Assembly: GCA_015493765.1 (NCBI GenBank) | Contig: WGCQ01000081.1 | Span: 1-32,189, forward strand | DNA length: 32,189 bases | Reading direction: 5' to 3' | Source: Deltaproteobacteria bacterium | GTDB taxonomy: Bacteria > Myxococcota_A > UBA9042 > DTJE01 > S145-11 | Shown: in pieces, positions 8,425-16,404 of the stretch | How the letters are laid out: every line of letters begins with the position of its first letter | How positions within the stretch are numbered: the first letter of the stretch is position 1 | Notes under the pieces: generated by a model | Database searches by the model: none | Told to the model about the DNA's origin: nothing | What the model saw: the letters and a program-made list of their open reading frames with translations, nothing else | Program-made: the position numbers and the translations under genes

Positions 8425-9004
8425 TCTTCAGGTCTTCCAATGTCTTAGCGTGCAATGTCGAACGGTCTATCGTTACAAACCGGTTTGCGCCCAGGTAAAG
8501 GGTGGGCCTGGCACCCAAGGGCGTGATCCCGTCCTGCGCGAACACCTGCTGGTCCAGGTGGATTCCCCTGACCCGCCCTATGAACAGGTCGTGGTCCCCC
8601 GTTGTCACAATCCGGTCCAGGTCGCACTCCAAGGCCGCGTAAAAACCGTTGAGCAAAGGGACATCCAGTACACGTCCTTGATTTACATCAAGGCCTGCTG
8701 TGGCGACTTTGTCGTAATCCCGACCACTAAGTCGGCCTCCCAGCACGTAGATGTCCAGTGCCTCGAACGCATAGAAGGCAACACTGAAACGTTTCGAGTC
8801 CATGATCAATGAATGGGTATAGCGCTTGGGGCTGATCGATACCCCGTGCAGTAGCGGATCCATGGACAACTGGGACTGCCACACCACGGACATGAAATTA
8901 GGCCTGTGTTCCCGGTCAAATGCAGAAACCACCGCCACCGTATTCGGGTAAGCTATGTAGTTTTTTTTCAATTCTTCGGGTTTTATGAATCGAATTCCTG
9001 TCAT
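8414..9004 (-). CDS. Flavin-reductase-like FMN-binding split-barrel protein
   Basis: The 196-residue protein follows the flavin-reductase-like/DIM6-NTAB family: an N-terminal strand with YPNTVAVVSA, then RPNFMSVVWQSQLSMDPLLHGVSISPKRYTH-like signature positions, KRFSVAF, SGRDYDK and the late segment GDHDLFIGRV. Such proteins bind FMN and either reduce it for a partner oxygenase or act as oxidoreductases on their own. It is cytoplasmic. GGAGGT lies six bases before the ATG. The gene stands alone, divergent from the SUF operon, and its 3' end overlaps the M49 gene by 11 bases on the opposite strand. A link to iron-sulfur metabolism is possible from position only. Confidence 0.85.
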   Translation of the reverse strand: MTGIRFIKPEELKKNYIAYPNTVAVVSAFDREHRPNFMSVVWQSQLSMDPLLHGVSISPKRYTHSLIMDSKRFSVAFYAFEALDIYVLGGRLSGRDYDKVATAGLDVNQGRVLDVPLLNGFYAALECDLDRIVTTGDHDLFIGRVRGIHLDQQVFAQDGITPLGARPTLYLGANRFVTIDRSTLHAKTLEDLKITV

Positions 9005-9117
9005 ATGGCTACCTCCATGACAGGATTAACACATTTTCATTCGTTTGTCCCGGCAGGTAAAACATCCCAAATTCTACTGATACAAATCATGTTACATCAT
9101 TATGGTAAAAAATAATC

Positions 9118-9145
9118 TTGACAAAAAAGTAAAAATTGTTATCCT
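9118..9145 (+). promoter_or_regulatory. SUF operon promoter, probably leaderless
   Basis: TTGACA (9118-9123) and TATCCT (9140-9145) are separated by 16 bases. The ATG of the Rrf2 gene begins at 9152, only six bases after the -10 box, so a normal start site would fall on or next to the ATG. No Shine-Dalgarno is present. The Rrf2 product probably binds here, but I see no clear palindrome. Confidence 0.65.
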
Positions 9146-9151
9146 GGGGAT

Positions 9152-9655
9152 ATGAAGGTGACCTCGAAAGAGGAAATGGGCCTGCGGTGCATGATGAGGC
9201 TGGCGGAACGCTCGGCAGGTGGCAGGACTGTCACGATCAACGACCTGGCACAGGCCGAGGGATTGACCCCCGGTTATGTTGGCAAACTCGTCAGCCTGCT
9301 GGGCAGGGGCGGCCTGGTAAAAAGCGTGCGCGGTGCAGGCGGCAGGATTGAACTCAGCCGTCCGCCCGAGTCGATCACGCTGGCCGAGATCATTGCGGTG
9401 CTGTCCACGCAGGCCACGAACTCGAAGCGGGTCCCGATCGTGGAGGCTGGCAAGGCCAAGAATTGCAATCGCTATCCGAATTGCAACCTCAAGGCCGTTT
9501 GGGGCGCGCTGGCCGCGATCGTGGAGCAAACCCTGTCCAAGGTCAGCCTGTACGACCTTGTATGGGGCAATCCGCATTCCCTGGTCACGGAGATCGGTGG
9601 CAGCGAGGGACCTGAAAACAGCAGGATACTGACGGCAACGATACGCAAGGCATAA
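9152..9655 (+). CDS. Rrf2-family transcriptional regulator of the SUF operon
   Basis: The 167-residue protein is an IscR/Rrf2-type winged-helix repressor. The N-terminus MKVTSKEEMGLRCMMRLA matches the usual first helix, and TINDLAQAEGLTPGYVGKLVSLLGRGGLVKSVRGAGG is the recognition helix and wing. The family senses iron-sulfur status through a cluster bound to three cysteines and a fourth ligand; here only Cys105 and Cys111 are seen in the loop (KNCNRYPNCNLKAVW), so the cluster site is shorter by one cysteine than IscR. As first gene of the operon it is likely autoregulatory and controls the downstream suf genes. sufC begins 12 bases after it. The start is fixed by the family N-terminus, not by a ribosome site. 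Confidence 0.9.
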   Translation: MKVTSKEEMGLRCMMRLAERSAGGRTVTINDLAQAEGLTPGYVGKLVSLLGRGGLVKSVRGAGGRIELSRPPESITLAEIIAVLSTQATNSKRVPIVEAGKAKNCNRYPNCNLKAVWGALAAIVEQTLSKVSLYDLVWGNPHSLVTEIGGSEGPENSRILTATIRKA

Positions 9656-9667
9656 ACAGGAGTGATT

Positions 9668-10411
9668 ATGAAACCATTGTTGGAAATCAAGGACCTGCAT
9701 GCGCAGGTGGAGGGCCAGGAGATACTGAAGGGCATAAACCTGGCCATGGATGATGGCCAGGTCCACGCGGTCATGGGCCGCAACGGCTCCGGCAAATCCA
9801 CGCTGGCAAACGTGCTGATGGGCTCGCCGTTTTACGAGGTTACGCAGGGCCAGGTCCTGTTCAAGGGCCGGGACATCACGAACGAGGATACCACGACCAG
9901 GGCCAGGATGGGGATGTTCCTGGGCTTTCAATACCCTGTGGAACTAGCCGGGGTACGGGTGTACGAGTTTTTGAAGACCCTGCATCGGAACAAGACCGGC
10001 GAGGACATAAAGCCCGCGGAATTCAGGGCATACCTGTCGGACATCATGTCCACCCTGGACATGGAGCCGGACGTGCTGGGCAGGGGGTTGAACGAGGGGT
10101 TTTCAGGCGGGGAAAAGAAAAAACTGGAGGTGCTGCAACTGCTGCTGTTGCAACCGGAACTGGCGATCCTGGACGAAACGGACTCGGGATTGGACGTGGA
10201 TGCCTTGCGCACCGTGTCCTGGGGGATCAGGAAGGCCGTGGAGCGCGGCAGCAAGGTGTTGATCATCACGCACTACACCAGGATCCTCGATTACCTGTCA
10301 CCCGACCGCGTCCACGTGCTGCTGAACGGCAGGATCGTGGCCTCTGACGGGCCTGACCTGGCCCAAAAGATCGATGACCAGGGCTACGAATGGCTGGGAG
10401 GTGCCCAGTGA
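9668..10411 (+). CDS. sufC: SufC, Fe-S assembly ATPase
   Basis: This cytoplasmic ABC-type ATPase energises the SufBCD scaffold. Walker A is GRNGSGKST, the signature is FSGGEKKK in the SufC-specific form, Walker B is LAILDETDSGLD and the H loop is ITHY. 247 residues is the normal length. I chose the ATG at 9668, five bases after AGGAG, rather than the in-frame GTG at 9662 inside that site. The stop overlaps the sufB start by four bases (GTGA), implying translational coupling. Confidence 0.97.
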   Translation: MKPLLEIKDLHAQVEGQEILKGINLAMDDGQVHAVMGRNGSGKSTLANVLMGSPFYEVTQGQVLFKGRDITNEDTTTRARMGMFLGFQYPVELAGVRVYEFLKTLHRNKTGEDIKPAEFRAYLSDIMSTLDMEPDVLGRGLNEGFSGGEKKKLEVLQLLLLQPELAILDETDSGLDVDALRTVSWGIRKAVERGSKVLIITHYTRILDYLSPDRVHVLLNGRIVASDGPDLAQKIDDQGYEWLGGAQ

Positions 10412-11751
10412 GTGCCAGTGTGCCTGTTAAAATAAATGAAAACCTGATCCGCGAGGTCAGCGAGTCCAAGTCGGAACCCGAGTGGATGCTGGACATACGC
10501 CTGAAGGCGCTAAAGGCCTTCCGCGCCTCGTCCCTGCCCGATTTCATGCCCGTGAAATTCCGGGAACGGATCCGTTTTGACGAACTGGCGTACTACGTGC
10601 GTGCCACGGACGGACCTGTGCAGGACTGGGAGGATGTGCCAGAATACATCCGCAAGACCTTGGAGGGGCTGGGCATCCAGGAGGCGGAGCAAAAATACCT
10701 GGCCGGCCTGACCGTGCAGGTGGAAAGCGAATCCGTTTACCAGTCCTTCCAGGAACAGTTACAAAAACAGGGTGTGATATTTACGGACCTGGACACAGGG
10801 GTTAGGGAATATCCATCGATTGTGCGGCGCTATTTTTCAAAGATAACGCCACCTGAATCGAACATCTTTGCCGCCTTGAACACGGCACTGTGGTCCGGCG
10901 GGGTGTTTTTATACGTGCCTGCGGGCGTGGAGGTGAAATTCCCGTTGCAATCGTATTTCCGGATCAACCGGCCGAACCTGGGACAATTGGAGCACACGGT
11001 GATCGTGCTGGAGGAGGGGGCATCCGTGCATTACATCGAGGGATGCAGCGCCCCGATCTATTCCAAGGTGGACCTGCACGCGGGCGCGGTGGAGGCGTTC
11101 GTGGGCCCTGGCGCCACGCTGAAGTTCACCACGATCCAGAACTGGTCGCACAACGTGCTGAATATCGGCAACAAGCGGGCAGTGGCCATGGATGACTCGT
11201 TCGTGGACTGGGTGGATGCAAACATGGGCGCAGGCCTGAACATGAAATACCCGACCGTGGTGCTGTCAGGCCCTGGTGCGCGGGCCCAAACCCTGTCGCT
11301 GAGCATGGCGTCCGAGGGCCAGTTGCACGACACCGGTGCCCGGATGATCCACCTGGCACCGCACACGAGTTCCACGATCACGTCCAAGTCCGTGGTGAAA
11401 CAGGGCGGTGCCTCCGTGTTCCGCGGCAAGGTCAAGGTGGAGATTGGCGCGGACCATGTAAGGGCACGCAGCAAATGCGATTCCCTGATCCTGGACGACG
11501 AGGCGCGCAGTGACACGGTGCCCAGCCTCCAGGTGCTGCAAGACAATGCGGACGTGGGGCACGAGGCAACGGTCAGCAAACTGGGCCAGGACCAGTTGTT
11601 TTACCTGATGTCCAGGGGCCTGACAGAGGAAGAGGCCACGTTTACGGTGGTCAACGGCTTTGTCGCGGACTTCATCAAGACCCTGCCCATGGAGTACGCG
11701 CTGGAAATGAACCGCCTGATCGAACTGGAGATGAAGGGCGCACAGGGATAA
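10408..11751 (+). CDS. sufB: SufB, Fe-S cluster scaffold
   Basis: SufB is the core scaffold on which clusters form with SufC and SufD. The C-terminal beta-helix shows the conserved run with Cys357 in RSKCDSLIL (the counterpart of the essential E. coli Cys405), then GHEATVSKLGQDQLFYL and the final helical domain (VVNGFVADFIKTLP, ALEMNRLIELEM). WSGGVFLYVPAGVEV and EGCSAPIYS are also typical. The start is taken as GTG at 10408, six bases after GGGAGG; an ATG at 10390 lies in frame but before the ribosome site. 447 residues fits the family. Confidence 0.96.
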   Translation: MSASVPVKINENLIREVSESKSEPEWMLDIRLKALKAFRASSLPDFMPVKFRERIRFDELAYYVRATDGPVQDWEDVPEYIRKTLEGLGIQEAEQKYLAGLTVQVESESVYQSFQEQLQKQGVIFTDLDTGVREYPSIVRRYFSKITPPESNIFAALNTALWSGGVFLYVPAGVEVKFPLQSYFRINRPNLGQLEHTVIVLEEGASVHYIEGCSAPIYSKVDLHAGAVEAFVGPGATLKFTTIQNWSHNVLNIGNKRAVAMDDSFVDWVDANMGAGLNMKYPTVVLSGPGARAQTLSLSMASEGQLHDTGARMIHLAPHTSSTITSKSVVKQGGASVFRGKVKVEIGADHVRARSKCDSLILDDEARSDTVPSLQVLQDNADVGHEATVSKLGQDQLFYLMSRGLTEEEATFTVVNGFVADFIKTLPMEYALEMNRLIELEMKGAQG

Positions 11752-11762
11752 GGAGACTGGCA

Positions 11763-12755
11763 ATGGGAGCACAAAGCAAGGCGATCGCTATATTTTTGCA
11801 GGAATCGCAACACAGCAACTTCAGGCACGTCAATCCAGAGGTCAGCGGCGACGGCGATTTCGAGGTCAGCCATGTGATCAGGCCGCAACTGGGCGAGACC
11901 AACGTGGGCCTGCCCGTGTACTTCGAGCAGAAGGTCCAGAAGGTGGATGTCCGGGGCGGCGTGGTGCACATCGTACACCCCGCGGTGCTGGCCGATGCGC
12001 CGGTGCTGTCCACCACGTGGATACAGGTGGCCGAGGGCGCACACGCCACGATCATCGAGGAATTCGAGGGCTCGGACAGCGCGGTCCAGTCGGGCATTTC
12101 CGTGCTCACCGGGGCCAGGGACGCGGTGGTGGATTACGTGCGCAACATACGCATGCAGCAGGGCCGGGCCGGGATCTACAAGTGCGTGGTCGAGGCCCTG
12201 GGGCCGCAGGTCAGGGCATGGCAGATCGTTCGGGGTGCGGGCATCGCGGACTCGTCCATGAACATCCGGCTGCTGGCAAAGGGGGCAAACGTGGATTTGA
12301 TGAGCGTAACCCTGGCTCACGGCGATGCGGATGTGCACAACGACCTGTACACCACGCACGACGCGGCAAAGACGCATTCCCGGGTCATGGCGCGTGCCCT
12401 GTCCTTCGGGGACAGTCGAATCACGGCCAGCGGCAGGGCCGTGTTGCCGGACATTGCAAAGGGTGCGGAAACGGCCGTGGACATGAAGGGCCTGCTGCTG
12501 GGCCAGGGTAGTATCACCATGGTGCCCAAGCTGCGGATCAACCAGTTGGACGTGGTTGCAGGCCACGGCGCAGCCATAGGTCCCCTGGACCCGAATGCCG
12601 TGTTTTACCTGAACTCGCGAGGCATTGATCAAAATCAGGCACGCATGCTTTTGTTACGCGCATTCGTGATGCCCTTGATTGCCAATCTGCCGTCAAAGAG
12701 TATCATGGATGGGGTCATCAGTGACCTGGACAACCTGATTGGAGGCACCTCATGA
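11763..12755 (+). CDS. sufD: SufD-type Fe-S scaffold subunit
   Basis: This SufB paralogue should form the SufB-SufD heterodimer of the SufBC2D complex. The central beta-helix and the signature GHGAAIGPLDPNAVFYLNSRGI with its conserved His identify it. At 330 residues it is shorter than many SufD proteins (about 400-440), mainly because the N-terminal helical domain is brief. It starts 12 bases after sufB with AAGGAG at seven bases, and its TGA overlaps the next ATG by four bases (ATGA). Confidence 0.93.
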   Translation: MGAQSKAIAIFLQESQHSNFRHVNPEVSGDGDFEVSHVIRPQLGETNVGLPVYFEQKVQKVDVRGGVVHIVHPAVLADAPVLSTTWIQVAEGAHATIIEEFEGSDSAVQSGISVLTGARDAVVDYVRNIRMQQGRAGIYKCVVEALGPQVRAWQIVRGAGIADSSMNIRLLAKGANVDLMSVTLAHGDADVHNDLYTTHDAAKTHSRVMARALSFGDSRITASGRAVLPDIAKGAETAVDMKGLLLGQGSITMVPKLRINQLDVVAGHGAAIGPLDPNAVFYLNSRGIDQNQARMLLLRAFVMPLIANLPSKSIMDGVISDLDNLIGGTS

Positions 12756-14383
12756 GTTTTTCACCTGCGCAAATACGCCGGGATTTTCCCGTGCTCAGGG
12801 AGGGCAAGGTCCGTTACCTGGACAGCGCGGCCACTGCACAGAGGCCCGAGATCGTGATCCGGGCCGAGGCGGATTTTTATACCCTGATCGGGGCCAATGC
12901 GCACCGCGGGGTGTATGGCCTGGCCGTTGAATCCACCAGGCTCTACGAGGCGGCACGCGAGCAGATCGCGGGATTCATTGGTGCGGACACGGACGAACTG
13001 GCGTTCGTGCGCAATACCACGGAGGGGATCAACCTGGTGGCCCGGGCCTGGGCCGCACACCGGCTGGGACCGGGCAAGGCTATCGTGACCACGGTCATGG
13101 AGCACCATTCCAACCTGGTGCCCTGGCAGATGGTGGCCCAACAAACGGGCTGCGAACTGCGTTTCGCACGGATCACGCCCGAGGGCCTGCTGGACATGGA
13201 CCATTTGCAAGAGTTGCTGGACGAACGGGTGGTTCTGGTGGCCATAACACACGTTTCCAACGTCCTGGGCACGGCCAACCCGGTGGCGGATATTTGCAAA
13301 CTTGCGCACGAACACGGTGCGGCCTGCCTGGTGGACGGGGCCCAGGGCGCACCGCACAGGCAAGTGGACGTACACGCCATGGGCTGTGATTTTTACGCAT
13401 TTTCCGGGCACAAGATGATGGGTCCCATGGGGATCGGCGGGCTGTACATAAACAGGCAGCGCTTCAACGAGATGCAGCCGTTCATGGGCGGCGGCGAGAT
13501 GATCGACCGCGTGGAACTGTCGCACACCACGTATGCAAAACCGCCGCTGATGTTCGAGGCAGGCACGCAAAACGTGGGCGGTGCGGTGGGCATGGCCGCT
13601 GCGGTGCGATATTTGCAACGCCTGGGCATGCGGGAGGTGGAGGCGCACGAGAGGCTGCTTGGCGGGTATGCCAGGCAGAAACTGGCCAGGATACCGGGGG
13701 TCAAGGTGTTCGGGCCGGACCCGGATTCGGGTGGCACCGGCGGGGTGCTGACATTCACGGTGGATGGGCACCACCCGCATGACGTGGCACAATTTTTGGA
13801 CCATGCGGGCCTGGCCGTGCGGGCAGGCGACCACTGTGCCCAGCCTTTGCACAAGGTGCTGGGCGTCATCGCCACCACCAGGGCCAGTTTTTACATCTAC
13901 AACGAGATGTCCGATGCCGATGCACTGTCAGAGGCCGTTAGTGACATGCTGAAACACAGGGCCAGCGTGGTGCCGGGCGCATCCGATGCCATGGAAATGC
14001 TGGACTACTACTTTCGCAACCCGGTGGCCCGGGACCCGATCCCCGAGTGGGAGGTGGAAAAGGAAGGTGTAAACAGCCTGTGCGGGGATGAACTGACAAT
14101 AAGGCTGCACGTGGATGGGGCAGCGATAAAGGACCTGCAGGTGGAGGCCAGGGGATGCAAGGTCAGCCAGGCCTCGGCCTCGCTGGCAGCAGCCACGTTA
14201 AAGGGCAAGGCAGTGGACGAGGCCATGGAAATCATAAGCAAGGTACAGGCCATGCTGACAAACAACGGGCCGAAATTAGAGGGTGAGCTTGCGGCGTTGA
14301 ACCCTGTTGCGGACATGCCCGCAAGGCTGAAGTGTGCCCTTCTGGCGTGGAAAACCTTTGAGGAGGCTCTGAAGGATGTCTGA
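12752..14383 (+). CDS. sufS: SufS-SufU fusion: cysteine desulfurase with Zn/sulfur-acceptor domain
   Basis: Residues 1 to about 410 are a type II cysteine desulfurase: PLP lysine Lys221 (FSGHKMMGP), MEHHSN, and catalytic Cys362 (RAGDHCAQPLH). Desulfurase takes sulfur from L-cysteine as a persulfide. Residues about 415-543 are a SufU/IscU-fold domain with metal ligands Cys444 and Asp446 (LCGDELT), Cys469 (GCKVSQASASL) and Cys528 (RLKCALLAW). The 59-residue gap between the last two cysteines matches SufU, which has an insert, rather than IscU. In Firmicutes these are separate proteins and SufU accepts the persulfide from SufS through zinc. Here donor and acceptor are one polypeptide, and no sufE gene is present. 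Confidence 0.94.
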   Translation: MSFSPAQIRRDFPVLREGKVRYLDSAATAQRPEIVIRAEADFYTLIGANAHRGVYGLAVESTRLYEAAREQIAGFIGADTDELAFVRNTTEGINLVARAWAAHRLGPGKAIVTTVMEHHSNLVPWQMVAQQTGCELRFARITPEGLLDMDHLQELLDERVVLVAITHVSNVLGTANPVADICKLAHEHGAACLVDGAQGAPHRQVDVHAMGCDFYAFSGHKMMGPMGIGGLYINRQRFNEMQPFMGGGEMIDRVELSHTTYAKPPLMFEAGTQNVGGAVGMAAAVRYLQRLGMREVEAHERLLGGYARQKLARIPGVKVFGPDPDSGGTGGVLTFTVDGHHPHDVAQFLDHAGLAVRAGDHCAQPLHKVLGVIATTRASFYIYNEMSDADALSEAVSDMLKHRASVVPGASDAMEMLDYYFRNPVARDPIPEWEVEKEGVNSLCGDELTIRLHVDGAAIKDLQVEARGCKVSQASASLAAATLKGKAVDEAMEIISKVQAMLTNNGPKLEGELAALNPVADMPARLKCALLAWKTFEEALKDV

Positions 14384-14732
14384 ACAACAGGAAAAACAGG
14401 CACAAGGACAAGAGACATTGAAGGACCGCGTGTGGGCGTCCCTGAAGACCGTGATCGAGCCCGAACTGGGCGTGCCCATGGTGGATTTGGGGCTGATCTA
14501 CGACGTGGAGGAGATCGATGACGGCCACGTGCACATAAAGATGACCCTGACCTCGCCGTTTTGCCCCATGTCCGGCTACATGGTCCAGCTGGTTGAAAAT
14601 GCGGCCCTGGAAACCGACGGCGTAAGCAGCGCCGAGGTGGAGGTCGTGTTTGACCCGCCCTGGGACCCATCCACCATGGCAACGGACGAGATCAAGTCCA
14701 TGCTGGGTTACGGTGATCCCATGGAGTGGTAA
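14376..14732 (+). CDS. sufT: SufT-like MIP18/DUF59 protein
   Basis: The 118-residue protein is a DUF59 domain: VWASLKTVIEPELGVPMVDLGLIYDV, then MTLTSPFCPMSGYM with the conserved Cys and a C-terminal VVFDPPWDPSTM. Relatives (SufT, PaaD-like, eukaryotic MIP18) help mature Fe-S proteins, mostly by delivering clusters. It overlaps the SufS-SufU gene by eight bases and closes the operon; GAGGAGG lies nine bases before its ATG. Confidence 0.92.
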   Translation: MSEQQEKQAQGQETLKDRVWASLKTVIEPELGVPMVDLGLIYDVEEIDDGHVHIKMTLTSPFCPMSGYMVQLVENAALETDGVSSAEVEVVFDPPWDPSTMATDEIKSMLGYGDPMEW

Positions 14733-14747
14733 TCATTTGTTACCACC

Positions 14748-14804
14748 ACACTGCCACTGTAACGGCACGGACCATGCCGCGGATGTCACACGTGATGGCA
14801 GTGT
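14748..14804. terminator. Possible bidirectional terminator between sufT and pdxA
   Basis: ACACTGCCA (14748-14756) and TGGCAGTGT (14796-14804) are perfect 9-base inverted arms, with a smaller GGCA/TGCC hairpin inside. The structure sits between two convergent genes. No T-tract follows, so intrinsic termination is uncertain. Confidence 0.35.
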
Positions 14805-14809
14805 CGGAA

Positions 14810-15730
14810 TTATACGTGTGCCAGTTTTATTGCCATGCGTACGGCCTCTATTGCGCTGGATGGGTCCGCCTTGTCCAGGCCTGCGATGTCAAATGCGGGG
14901 CCGTGGTCCGGTGAGGTCCTGGGCCTGGGTAATCCCAGGGTAATATTCACGGCATTGTTGAAGTGCATAAGTTTCAAGGGGCCGAGCCCCTGGTCGTGGT
15001 ACATGGCCACCAGCCCGTCGAATTCCCCTTGTACGGCCCTGGTAAAGGCCGTATCCGCAGGCAGTGGCCCGGACGCGTTGACCCCGAGTTGTCGCGCATG
15101 TGCGATCGCAGGTGCGATCACCCGCTCCTCCTCGTCGCCGAATCGGCCATGGTCAGATGCATGAGGATTGAGTCCCAGCACTCCGATCGCCGGATGGTCC
15201 TTGCCCAGCAGGGATTTCAGGAAATCCCGTGTCAGTTCGATCGTTGTAATGACCTTTTGCCGGGTAATTGCCTCGGCCACCGCACGTACAGCCACGTGGG
15301 TGGTAACCAGGCTGATCCTCAATACCGGTCCTGACAGGTTCATGGCAAATGCATGGACCCCCAGTGCCCGTGCCACCATTTCGGTCTGTCCCGGGAAATC
15401 CAGGCCTGCATCTAAAAAGGCCCGCTTGTCAATGGGTCCTGTGACCAGTGCATCTATGCGGCCTGCCGCAAGGTCCGTGGTTGCCTGCTGCAATGCCCTG
15501 ATCGACGCCTGTCCCCCGGCCCTGGTGTATGCGCCAATGGGGGCCGTCCCGTCCAAATCGATTACACGGTTCTCGCACGTGTCCACGAACCCCGAGAGCG
15601 CCTGTTTCGGCCCGTAAATCACGTAATCCGCGGCCTCCTTGTTCGCGGCCACGGACCGCGCCATGACCTCCGGCCCGATCCCTGCCGGGTCCCCCACGGT
15701 GATCCCCACCCTTGGCCTGTTATGCAGCAT
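14810..15730 (-). CDS. pdxA: 4-hydroxythreonine-4-phosphate dehydrogenase PdxA
   Basis: PdxA oxidises 4-phosphohydroxy-L-threonine with NAD in pyridoxal-phosphate synthesis (DXP-dependent route). The N-terminal GITVGDPAGIGPEV, TGPIDK, FPGQTEM, LNPHASDHG and AMYHDQGLGPLK motifs are all present, including the metal-binding histidines. I start at the ATG at 15730, whose first base overlaps the upstream TAA and which has GGAGG five bases ahead, giving 306 residues; an upstream in-frame ATG at 15745 would lie within the preceding gene. It is the last gene of the pyr operon. Confidence 0.95.
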   Translation of the reverse strand: MLHNRPRVGITVGDPAGIGPEVMARSVAANKEAADYVIYGPKQALSGFVDTCENRVIDLDGTAPIGAYTRAGGQASIRALQQATTDLAAGRIDALVTGPIDKRAFLDAGLDFPGQTEMVARALGVHAFAMNLSGPVLRISLVTTHVAVRAVAEAITRQKVITTIELTRDFLKSLLGKDHPAIGVLGLNPHASDHGRFGDEEERVIAPAIAHARQLGVNASGPLPADTAFTRAVQGEFDGLVAMYHDQGLGPLKLMHFNNAVNITLGLPRPRTSPDHGPAFDIAGLDKADPSSAIEAVRMAIKLAHV

Positions 15731-16404
15731 TACAGCCTCCACCATACGTCGATGACCGGGAATATGGGAAATATCTTTACCTCGGACGGTCCCACCTGCA
15801 AGGGCAGGTTGGAAAAGGCCAACCCCGCACTGATCCGCACGTAATCAAAGGCATGGGTATAGACCAGCAATCCGTACGGGATGTGAAAATTGTGCTTGTA
15901 CGACCACTGCTCGCTGATTGACATGGTAATCATGTCCGCTGGCGTAACCAGCCAGTTTGCATCGACCCCGGCCTGTACGCCATGGTCCATGGGGCTCAAC
16001 GATAACAGGTAACCGGCATGTGCCGTGAACGACCATTTTTTTGACGGGTAATACGTGGCAAGCACCAGCAAGTGCCCCACCGCCGGGATATGCACCCTGC
16101 TGGAATCCAGGAAACTCTGCATGTAGCCGGCCTGGATCGACAGGTCAATATGTTCCCTGGCCAGTACGCGTCTCCTGAGGTACAGGTTCGGGGTCAACAG
16201 CAAGGCCAGTACGGGGTGCAAAAATATGGACAGGTCGTCGTTGATCCCATAGCCAAGCGGTGCAAACAGGCCTATCATCACCTCCTGGTCCTGTAGGGTC
16301 GCTGCGGAGTGCATGACAATGCTGTGGATACCGTCGAAATCGGCCTTTGCCGGCATGCTCAGGAAGGTCGATAATACCAGTATTATCAGTCCCCTGCGAC
16401 CCAT
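15730..16404 (-). CDS. Probable outer-membrane beta-barrel protein
   Basis: A signal peptide ([21 protein letters not shown]) is followed by about 200 residues of alternating amphipathic strands with aromatic girdle residues (YLRRRVL, IDLSIQAGYMQSF, WSFTAHAGYLLSL, WSYKHNF), and the protein ends with VIDVWWRL, a terminal strand of outer-membrane type. No named family is recognised. It overlaps pyrC' by 19 bases and pdxA by one base, so it is embedded in a pyrimidine/pyridoxal operon where no outer-membrane gene would be expected. Confidence 0.7.
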   Translation of the reverse strand: MGRRGLIILVLSTFLSMPAKADFDGIHSIVMHSAATLQDQEVMIGLFAPLGYGINDDLSIFLHPVLALLLTPNLYLRRRVLAREHIDLSIQAGYMQSFLDSSRVHIPAVGHLLVLATYYPSKKWSFTAHAGYLLSLSPMDHGVQAGVDANWLVTPADMITMSISEQWSYKHNFHIPYGLLVYTHAFDYVRISAGLAFSNLPLQVGPSEVKIFPIFPVIDVWWRL

